The notes below the pieces were generated by a model. The model did not search any database, was not told the DNA's origin, and saw only the letters and a program-made list of their open reading frames with translations. This document shows, piece by piece, positions 28,232-34,758 of a stretch of 34,758 nt of DNA. Position 1 is the stretch's first letter, and every line of letters starts with the position of its first letter. The DNA comes from Chara braunii. Lineage: Eukaryota; Streptophyta; Charophyceae; Charales; Characeae. The DNA lies in the NCBI GenBank assembly GCA_003427395.1, contig BFEA01000005.1:5133089-5167846 (forward strand), written 5' to 3'. A program made the position numbers and the translations under genes.

Positions 28232-28690
28232 GAATTGCTCTTCACAGACTTTTGTGTATATGCTAGCCTATTCTCATTGAGTAAAAAAAAAAATATGAAC
28301 TTACTGTTAATGTGAGAAAGTGAAGACCAAACTGCAAGCAAAACCGCTGGTAAACTGCTATGCAAACTTGCCAATGTACACTGATAACAATAACCTCTCT
28401 TTTTTTTCCCCTTCTTGTTTTGTGTAATTGTTATGATCGTGGCCAATTTCAAGTACACATTCATCAGAAAGTACAATACCGTCCAATTGCAAATAGAAAT
28501 GAATGAACTTGAGAGGAGAGAGAGGGTAAGAAGAAGAAGAAGATGATGTACACCAGCATAGACCAATGATAATGTTCTTCTTCTTCGCCTAACAATCCTC
28601 CTCCTCCTTATCTTCTCCCCTCTTATTCAAACAAGAATAATAACAACAATGTTGAATGGCTGGTCCAGAATCAATGTCCGATTCCCTCTT
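28232..28690. other. No gene seen
   Basis: Mixed AT-rich sequence with an A-run at about 28284, a T-run near 28400 and an AGA-rich stretch at 28517-28545. No coding motif was recognised on either strand. Confidence 0.55.
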
Positions 28691-29500
28691 TTAGTACAGG
28701 TATCACTTGAGGTCCACCATAGCCATGGCCGCCCCTCTTCCTCTTCTCTCTCATAGGCCGAGGCTACGGCGGACTACCAGGGCATCGCCCTGCTGTCCAA
28801 AGGACAACACAAAGCACCTATGGCTGCTCTAGCTCAGGCCGCCATGCCTGACTCTGCCTCGAAGCTTCTTGGTATAGCTCTCCTCTAACAAAGCCTTCCT
28901 GCTGCAGTGCCCACCAAGGTGATGACGATGGCAACCACCATAGCCAGGTAAGTACCTCTGGCACTCCCCTTCCTAGTCCTGGTCTTCTTCCTCCTCCGTG
29001 CCCTTGCTCCTTCCCCAGCAGTGCAGCTGATGCTAGCACCACTCCAGCCAGCGCTCGGACCAGTGTGTCGCCAAACTTGCACACCGACAATGCGGAGGAG
29101 CAACTGGCTCCTCCTGGAGATATAGCGGCCTGCTTGCCTCTTGGCGAGTGACTTCCTAGGCCGCGCAGCCTCAAGCAACCGGTATATCCTCCCTTTCGGA
29201 GGGAAACATAGGTGCAGACTCTGATATTGCCCGTACAGGCCCTAGACTCAGACTGGTTGGACTGGTACCTGCCTAGACCAAGCCTACAACTACTGGACCT
29301 CTAAAAATGCCAACTTTTGTCTTCTTCTGCTCGATCTCGAGTACCCAGCACATCTACCTTAACTGGTGTGGTACAGGCCTACATGCTACTTGAGTGTTTT
29401 CCGCTGTTTCAAGTGTCGCGGGCCTCTTTCCCCGCCACTTGAGTGTTTTCCCCGCTGCAATCCTCAACGTCACGGCCACAGGTAAGTACCGGCCCTTTGG
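28691..29500 (+). other. GC-rich stretch with two consensus splice donors; LTR or host leader
   Basis: No protein motif is visible. The text contains recurrent CCATAGC motifs and two perfect donor consensus sites: CCAG|GTAAGTACC (donor GT at 28948) and ACAG|GTAAGTACC (donor GT at 29482). Similar donor-like sites occur on the minus strand near 33880-33895. This could be an LTR leader with splicing or an exon of an untranslated transcript; no evidence decides. Confidence 0.4.
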
Positions 29501-29756
29501 GCTCACTGAATGAACAAGTGCTCTTGCGGGTCACACACACACTCAAGCCGACAAGCACTCAGACGGACATGCAGACCAGTAAGTGTGCACACACACAGAC
29601 TTAGAGAACTCAGTAACAAGCGGGAAACTCAGCAAGGCATTCAGTCCATGAGCAAAAATCAGAAATCAGCTGTGTGTCTCAGTCCGTGTTTGGTTAGGTC
29701 ATTACATAATAACCTCCTTACCATTACATCGGGATCTAAACATTTCAGCTCTTGCG

Positions 29757-29850
29757 TGAGTGCTGAAGAGCAACACACCCGAATGTTGATCGAGAGGTCA
29801 AGAGCTCAAACCCTGGTTAATTAATGCAATTCAGTAGCACCACCTGTCGA
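29757..29850 (+). mobile_element. tRNA-derived SINE-like unit 1
   Basis: The text CTGAAGAGCAACACACCCGA, then GATCGAGAGGTCAAGAGCTC and AAACCC, resembles a tRNA with a pol III B box (GAGCTCAAACCC, 29802-29813). The body AATGCAATTCAGTAGC follows. It is about two-thirds similar to the unit at 29886. It does not fold as a complete tRNA. Confidence 0.5.
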
Positions 29851-29885
29851 AGGCAGGGAGAAGGACGCAGCTGATGTTCTCCTTA

Positions 29886-29985
29886 GGCGGCTGAATGGTA
29901 CACACCCGAACTGCTGATCATGAGGTCTAGGGTTCAAACTTCAGATCGTACTGGATACAGTAATGCGAAAGGCTTACAGATTTGC
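29886..29985 (+). mobile_element. tRNA-derived SINE-like unit 2
   Basis: GGCGGCTGAATGGTACACAC at 29886 with CCGAACTGCTGATCATGAGG and the B box-like GGGTTCAAACTT (29930-29941) gives a tRNA-like head. The body GATACAGTAATGCG is comparable to unit 1. The family resemblance of the two units and of the one at 32551 supports a SINE family. Confidence 0.5.
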
Positions 29986-30007
29986 TAGACTACTAAGACT
30001 AGTATAT

Positions 30008-30089
30008 TCCGGGGGCCGGGGTGAGGGGGGGGAGGGAGGGAGGGGAGGGGAGGGGATCGGAGGGGAGGGGAGCGGAGGGGAGGGGAGGG
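30008..30089 (+). repeat. G-rich tract with quadruplex potential
   Basis: GGGGGCCGGGG is followed by repeated GGGAGGG and GGGGAGGGGA units over about 80 bases. On the minus strand it is a C-rich tract directly downstream of the nitrite reductase splice donor at 30097, so it lies at the very start of that intron. Confidence 0.9.
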
Positions 30090-30097
30090 AACCTTAC

Positions 30098-30452
30098 AGA
30101 TTTGTGATTTCGAGATTTCCGGTTCCATTTCCGGTGATATAATTGCTCAGCGCCTGATTGTATGGCCTGGTATCAATGATCTCGGATGGATCGATTCCTG
30201 CAAGGGGATTGCCCACTGGATTCCTGACGCTATCCATTCCGCTCTGCAAGGACGTCAGGCCAACTTGTGAAAGCCCTTTCAGAATTGCCGGAACATCTTC
30301 ATTCACCACACCCCTGATCTGACAGTTTTGACGGGTTGTGACATCAGCACAGCCATTTGGACCATACTTCTTGATACAGTTTGCAAGGAACCGAGTCTGT
30401 CTGCTGTTTATCACTCCATTTGGGAGCTTCAGCCGCATCATAAACCGTCCAT
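30098..30452 (-). CDS. NIR: Ferredoxin-nitrite reductase, one internal exon
   Basis: The 355-base exon translates to a stretch with RFMMRLKLPNGV, GCADVTTRQNCQIRGVV, VGLTSLQSGMDSVRNPVGNP and IIDTRPYNQALSNYI. These are hallmark blocks of plant-type ferredoxin-nitrite reductase, the plastid enzyme that reduces nitrite to ammonium using siroheme and a 4Fe-4S cluster; this part is the first nitrite/sulfite reductase domain. The acceptor is CTGTGCAG before 30452 and the donor GTAAGG from 30097. The exon starts in phase 1 and ends in phase 2, joining as Y-G-R-F at the 5' side. The TTRQNWQIRG block has Cys (codon 30322-30324) where Trp is usual. No other exons were found in the window, so the gene is either spread over long introns or a fragment. 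Confidence 0.88.
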
Positions 30453-30487
30453 CTGCACAGGAACAGACATGCCATACCAACTTACTT

Positions 30488-30503
30488 AGAAAGAAATCAC
30501 CTT
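30488..30503. repeat. Target-site duplication, left copy
   Basis: AGAAAGAAATCACCTT, identical to 31497-31512. The two 16-base copies flank the poly(A)-ended insertion. Confidence 0.85.
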
Positions 30504-31496
30504 AGGCGTGCACAATAGGGTTACTCCAATAGGCTCATGGCCTGTTGCATACAGGTGCAACATCAGTCCAAGGTTACGAACAGTGCTACAACAGAGGGCA
30601 AGGAGGGCGTGGGGGGACGCGTGGGGGGACGCGCGGGGTGACGGGTGTTTGGGGGGAACGCGGGGGGGAAGCGTGCAAAGGGGTGCAAAGAAGGGTCGCT
30701 CTACCACGTGACAGGCTCGTTGGCTATTGAATGCAGGCACAAGGTCACTCCAAGGTTATTAACAGTGCCAAAGAATGCTCATCGCAGGACAAGCGGCATT
30801 CGGAATAGTTCACGAGTCCTCCCATGACAGGTAGGATCTCTGGTTTGTGTTTGATTCTGTGATCGCTTGTGGCGCCTCAATAGAGACGAGGACTACAGCA
30901 GAGGACAAGGGAAGACAGAGATGGATACAGGCCAAGCTCAGTACTTCTCTCTTCTGATCCAACTCTGCACGGAAGCGAACCGTCTTCACTCTGCACGGAT
31001 GTGAACCGTCTTAACTCTGCACGGAAGCGAACCGGAGATACAGGCTATGGGTTGGCAAGGCCATTTATTGTGGCCGATACTGGTAGCATCCGATGGGCTC
31101 GAGAAAGTAGGCCGGGAAAATTAAGATTGAGTCAAGAGGCCTTTGATTGTGAAATGTTTTTTTTTGGTTAAATAGTGCATGAAGCGAGGAGATTATAACC
31201 TGTCCGTTTGTCCATCGAGAAAGTGAAGAAGGCAGGGATTTGAGAAGAACTCATAAGAGTCTGAGTTAGCATAGGTCTCTAGTAAGTGATCCACTTATTT
31301 AGGCACTTCCGTAACATCCCCTACAAAATTTTGCGTCAGAATTCACTTACATTGGATTTCCAGCTCATGTTTCATTTTCAGTGGCAAGTTCCAGTGCGGC
31401 TTATGCGCTGGAAAAGAAAAGTTACTAAAAAGTTTGAAAAAAACCGTTTTCAGATGATTTCCTCTTAAAAAAAAAAAAAAGAAAAAAAAAAAAGAA
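30504..31496 (+). mobile_element. Poly(A) retroposon, about 0.99 kb, in nitrite reductase intron
   Basis: The insert lies between two identical 16-base copies of AGAAAGAAATCACCTT and ends with an A-rich tail (31467-31496), the signature of target-primed reverse transcription by LINE machinery. The adjacent tandem copy of this locus (31700-32060) shows the uninterrupted sequence at this point. The insert has no recognisable protein: it has two diverged copies of a CCAAGGTTA-containing segment (about 30540-30590 and 30725-30770), a G-rich part with GTGGGGGGACGC repeats (30609-30670), and a 27-bp-type repeat (ACTCTGCACGGAAGCGAACC) at 30962-31043. It may be a non-autonomous element or a retrocopy of a non-coding RNA. 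Confidence 0.8.
30962..31043 (+). repeat. Three tandem copies of a 26-29 bp unit
   Basis: CTCTGCACGGAAGCGAACCG and variants (one with GATGTGAACCG) occur three times in a row inside the retroposon. Confidence 0.85.
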
Positions 31497-31512
31497 AGAA
31501 AGAAATCACCTT
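31497..31512. repeat. Target-site duplication, right copy
   Basis: AGAAAGAAATCACCTT directly after the poly(A) tail; identical to 30488-30503. Confidence 0.85.
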
Positions 31513-31690
31513 TTTGAGGCTTTTTCTTAGGAAACCCACCCTATCTCATGTGCCTACTCGTCAATCATTCTTCCTCAATGGTATTCTGCTACGCTCCTGC
31601 TCAATTCATAATGCAGAACTCAACTTTGAGACCATACTGTACATTGCAGCTCGAGAAGAAGTGGAATTAGACAACGGGAAGGAAGGAGGA
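31513..31690 (-). other. Nitrite reductase intron sequence, unit I continuation
   Basis: The stretch from GGAAACCCACC to the GAAGGAAGGAGGAAG purine tail is matched by 31830-31985 (unit II). It contains CGTCAATCATTCTTCC and CTCAATTCATAATGCA in both units. With the exon edge at 30390-30503, it shows that a segment with the exon start and part of the upstream intron was tandemly duplicated. Confidence 0.75.
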
Positions 31691-31699
31691 AGAAAGAAA

Positions 31700-31800
31700 G
31701 AAGCAGCATGCTGTTTGTCTGAACTTTGTCACTCCAGTTGGGAGCTTCAAAACGCATCATAAGCCAACCGTCTGCACAGGACAGGCATTCCATATCAACA
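31700..31800 (-). pseudogene. Degenerate copy of the nitrite reductase exon edge
   Basis: The minus strand reads SCADGWLMMRFEAPNWSDKVQ in one frame, matching SCADGRFMMRLKLPNGVINS of the real exon with substitutions and an indel. The acceptor-like CTGTGCAG (here CTGTGCAGACGG) is also present. Only the first 60 or so bases of the exon are copied, so this is a tandem duplicate fragment and not a second gene. Confidence 0.82.
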
Positions 31801-32060
31801 ACATACGAGAGAAAATGAATCACCTTCTTCTCAGGAAACATATCCTCCACATGTGCCTCCTCGTCAATCATTCTTCCTGCTCAATTCATAATGCAAGACT
31901 CGACTTTGAGATCATACCATACATTTCAACTCGAGAAGGAGTGGAATTAGCCAAAGGGAAGGAAGAAGAACGAAGAAAGAAAAAAGGAGAAGAACGAAGA
32001 AAGAAAAGAGAAGAAGAACAAAGAAAGAAAAAAGAAGAAGAACAAAAGATTGGATATATG
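31801..32060 (-). other. Tandem unit II intron sequence with purine-rich end
   Basis: This part aligns with 31513-31690 and then expands into a long GAAGAACGAAGAAAGAAAA purine repeat (31965-32048). At 31820 it passes from AATCACCTT directly to CTTCTCAGGAAAC, which is the empty-site version of the retroposon insertion point in unit I. Confidence 0.75.
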
Positions 32061-32550
32061 TCATCTCCCCATCCTCTCACAATCATCATTTCTCCTCACG
32101 TAATTGCCGCCTCCTATTCATATTTCAATGCTGTCAAATGTTGCCCACGGCTGTTACTTGGGGAAGTGTTCAGAGGGAGTTTTTCATCGAAGCAACTGGA
32201 TTGTTGGGACGCTGCTAGTCGAGGTCTTCCATGTATTCCATGCCCAATGGAAGAAGATTGTCGCACCTAATGAGTCTCTTTTCTCACTTCTTTTCCCTTA
32301 CCATCCTTCTATCTGTGTTTGGCGACTGGACGATCGGATGATTTGATCTCGTGTCTCTCTCTTGTGTGAAAATGCACTCCGCAGCATGCGACCTGTGTAA
32401 ATGTGGCCGCATGCTTCTGTCAAATTGGTGCTCACTCAGCTTCAACTGGATTGGAGCTCTCGATTGAACGGTCCAAAGGTGACCTCTTTCCAGGACATGT
32501 GGATGGAATTTTGACTCATGGTAGAGACGGAAATCGTAGCAGAATATCGG
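32061..32550. other. No gene seen
   Basis: No recognisable motif. The longest plus-strand frame here has no conserved features. A possible intron or intergenic region. Confidence 0.5.
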
Positions 32551-32690
32551 CTGGCCTAGCTCAGTTGGTACACCCTTGACCTGTTCGGAACTTGAAACAC
32601 AGACCTGAGTTCGAACTCCACTGAAAGCACATGAATAAAATACTGCAATTCTGAATTACCTGGGGCCCGCCAGTCCGACGATCATATCTC
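32551..32690 (+). mobile_element. tRNA-derived SINE-like unit 3
   Basis: A box-like TAGCTCAGTTGG at 32557-32568 and B box GAGTTCGAACTCC at 32607-32619 are in the order and approximate spacing of a pol III type 2 promoter. The body AATACTGCAATTCTGAATTACC follows, comparable to those of the units at 29757 and 29886. The acceptor and D-arm stems do not pair as in a working tRNA, so a SINE head is more likely. Confidence 0.6.
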
Positions 32691-33430
32691 AAGGCCGCCG
32701 CCCTTCTGAAAAAAAGGCAGAATGGTAAGAACGGTGTTGAGACAGATGTGCAATAAACTCAGTTCAGAACCTCATAGCCGCAGGCATGGGTCGTAACTTT
32801 TGGTCAAAAGGCTGAAACAGAGGGCAAAAGTCACGCCCCGAGTCTGAGAAATGCCTGTGAAAGGGCCTACGGTCAGGGGGTACTCAGGGCTGAGTCAAAA
32901 ACAACAGTCAGAGGCCCCACGTGAAGTAGTTGACTCTTGGAAAATCAAGAGTAAGACCGAGCACGGGAAAAGCAGGCCCAAAGTCAAAGTCAACCCAGTA
33001 GTCAGCCTCAGCCATAGATCAGATGCACATCAATGGTTGTCTGCAGGTATCCGGAAGATTCCAGTCCTGACTGCATCTCGAACGTTGAGATCGGGCAAAT
33101 CTGAAGCGTCGACACCATCAAATGGGAGACTGGTCCACACCAGTAAACACTGGTCAATGCGACAAAAGGACGGTCAGACACTGGGGAAGGCATTCTGCCT
33201 TGCACTGGCTCAATGCTAGTGCTGCTACGCGAGACTGCTGGAGAGAGACGCTGGCGCCAGATACTGCTGGAGGGCGACAGCTTAGAGGGAGATTATGTTG
33301 GCGCGGCCATAGCCTCCATAGCTGTAGACTAGGTACTGGGGATTGGCAAGGAGGACGAGGATCGGGGCTGTGAGACTGACAGGAGATGAGGGGAAGCTTA
33401 CCTGGACTTATGTGGCATACTGCGCACCAC
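32691..33430. other. No gene seen
   Basis: An A-run lies at 32711. Text between 32850 and 33200 is rich in GTCA and CAGTC motifs. The open frame at 32851-33219 has no conserved motif and looks like chance. Recurrent CCATAGCCTCCATAGC (33306-33321) also occurs in similar form at about 10590 and 20800. Confidence 0.5.
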
Positions 33431-33968
33431 ATGGGCCTGCAGGGCCCGACCAGGCAGAATAAGGGCCCTCCGGGCCCTGTGTCGTTTCAGCCTAAAAGCC
33501 TAAAAAGGAGGGCCATTTTCAGGCCCTCATAAAGTCGCCCTTTCCTGAAACTTAGGCGCCAGACCAGGGATAAGCGCAGGCCACTTTTAGGCCCATTTCA
33601 AGACAACCTTTTTTTGAACTTCAGCGCCAGGGTCTGGCACGATTCAGCATTGGCAAGAGCAGCCTCCCAGCCAGACCACCACTATAATATAGTACTGGTC
33701 CGCCCTGCAGGCTGCAGGCAGTTCAGGAGGCAGTTCAGGAGTCTTCAGGATTCGCCAGCAGCACTCTGCAGGAGCGCTAGAGTAGTAGTAGCTAGCGATA
33801 GGAGTAGTCTTCAGCGCTGGGCGCTGTTAGGATCTTAGAGTAGCGTTGGGAGAGAGGAAAGTGGCGGAGGCCAGGGAGACTTACCTGGTAGCTTACCTGT
33901 GGCGCCATAGCTCCAGCTTCGCCTTCGATGTACCTGCAACAAGGTGCCACCTTCACACGTTAGTACCG

Positions 33969-34016
<48 letters not shown>

Positions 34017-34371
34017 CGTGACTTTGGGATGTTGACGACATTTGGATACAGACTCAACTTTGGGACAGAGACATTGACGAGGGACTATTTGGGATCGATA
34101 CCAACGACACTGGTGTGACGACATTTCCATCTCCTCCCTCATCTTTGTCTAATCCCCCTCCTCTTCATCTATGTATGCTTGGAGCCTGGCGCACTCTTCC
34201 TGTGTATAGTGCCAGGCCCCTTCACACATTGCGATGATGATGATGTATGTTGGGTCTGCATTGCGACATTGATTGGTCGGATCATTGGTATTTTAGCCTT
34301 CCGCTGGGCTATACTGTATTATGTGAGAGAGGTCGGTTCTTGTTCTGGTCTGTACCGTTACAGTATGCAAC
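33430..34371 (+). mobile_element. LTR-like region ending before a primer-binding site (5' edge uncertain)
   Basis: GC-rich with repeated GGCCC and GGCCT motifs, a TATA-like site (TATAATATA, 33683-33691), an AG run (33970-34014) and a CA a few bases before the primer-binding site at 34376. Minus-strand donor-like sites lie near 33880-33895. The architecture repeats that of 600-1537. Confidence 0.4.
33970..34014. repeat. (AG)n microsatellite
   Basis: A 45-base AG run. On the minus strand it is followed by TTGCAGGTAC at about 33930-33940 and AGCTATGGCGCC, comparable with the tail of the block at 10827. Confidence 0.95.
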
Positions 34372-34375
34372 AGTT

Positions 34376-34389
34376 TGGTATCGAAGCGG
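34376..34389 (+). other. Putative primer-binding site (initiator tRNA-Met type)
   Basis: TGGTATCGAAGCGG resembles the standard TGGTATCAGAGC primer-binding site with two differences in the 12 bases. It lies eight bases after CA. If real, an LTR element begins here and extends beyond the window. Confidence 0.45.
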
Positions 34390-34758
34390 ACCTCTCAATC
34401 AGAGGATCTGCCCAATCAAGGAGCCAGCTTGCTTGATCGACTGATTATTTGATTGATTGATTGATTGATTGATTATTACTGAATCAAGTAGCGCTTCGTC
34501 AAATCTCTGCAAAAAAAATATATATATATTTTTCACAACTTCGGATATTAGCATTTTTGTAGATACTCTGGGCATATTAGGTGAAAGAAGGTTGTCATAT
34601 TCTCGGAAACTGGATCTATTCTCCTCTGAAAGTGGAACCTCCATTCTTTTCTTTTCTTTTTTCTTTTTTTTAAATGGACCTAGCTCCTTCTATTCTGGGG
34701 AGCGTCAGTCCGGTTCCTATTCCACCGGCAAGTCACAGCTGAAAACATTACAGAATAA
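34390..34758 (+). other. No gene seen; (GATT)n and AT repeats
   Basis: A GATT tetranucleotide run lies at 34448-34476 and an A-run leading into TATATATATA at about 34511-34530. A T-rich run is at 34645-34672. It could be the leader of the element whose primer-binding site is at 34376. Confidence 0.55.

Noticed and set aside
28818-29178. Two overlapping minus-strand frames of about 100 codons
   Set aside because: No domain; Gly/Arg/Ser-rich translations of a GC-rich region with splice-like sites on the other strand.
30486-30740. Upstream nitrite reductase exon or separate small gene on the minus strand
   Set aside because: The sequence lies inside the poly(A) retroposon and includes G-rich repeats; it has no similarity to the N-terminal nitrite reductase blocks.
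31815-32270. 151-codon plus-strand frame with KEEERRKKK repeats
   Set aside because: It translates a GAAGAA purine repeat on the opposite strand of the duplicated intron.
32551-32625. Functional tRNA gene
   Set aside because: A and B boxes are present, but the acceptor and D stems do not pair and the spacing is too long; a SINE head fits better.
32851-33219. 122-codon frame with an ATG
   Set aside because: No conserved motif, text rich in GTCA-type repeats, and no neighbouring gene structure.

Overview
The window is eukaryotic, nuclear and dominated by transposable elements. I infer a streptophyte (land plant or charophyte alga, possibly Chara-like). The only recognisable host sequence is one exon of a plant-type ferredoxin-nitrite reductase on the minus strand, bordered by consensus spliceosomal splice sites. 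Everything else is retrotransposon debris, microsatellites and non-coding DNA. There are no operons, no CRISPR arrays and no prokaryotic signals. The species is not proven by this sequence.

Layout. 1-2200: an AG microsatellite, then a GC-rich LTR-like stretch ending at about 1537 with an initiator-Met-type primer-binding site at 1542. 2200-8756: chimeric Ty3/Gypsy element A on the plus strand. It is made of two diverged copies: A1 has gag, protease and part of RT; A2 has zinc knuckle, protease, RT, RNase H and part of integrase. They join at about 6172. 8723-9982: an unidentified long open frame on the minus strand, cut at the element A junction. 10004-10711: paired hairpins, poly(T) and an LTR-like repeat. 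10712-14320: mostly non-coding, with a 143-bp inverted pair, a 285-base assembly gap and a TTGACC-rich block. 14320-20480: Gypsy element B on the plus strand, near complete but broken. 20485-20918: second copy of the LTR-like repeat. 21100-28231: C-rich chromovirus element C on the plus strand, with a clean polypurine tract and 3' LTR start. 28232-30090: SINE-like tRNA-derived units and a G-rich tract. 30098-32060: the nitrite reductase exon, a degenerate tandem copy of its 5' edge, and a poly(A) retroposon inserted between them. 32060-34758: another tRNA-derived unit and a second LTR-like end with a primer-binding site at 34376.

Elements A and B are related: both have RT block RxRIYRM or a close variant, and a protease triplet with Ile in the middle. 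Element C is a separate lineage with different base composition and a well-kept chromodomain. All three are inactivated by stop codons, frameshifts and short tandem duplications whose lengths are not multiples of three. I see no clearly new biological system. The strongest leads are the Ile-containing protease triplet, a retroposon insertion whose empty site is preserved in an adjacent tandem copy, an inverted repeat pair at an assembly gap, and the unidentified minus-strand frame.
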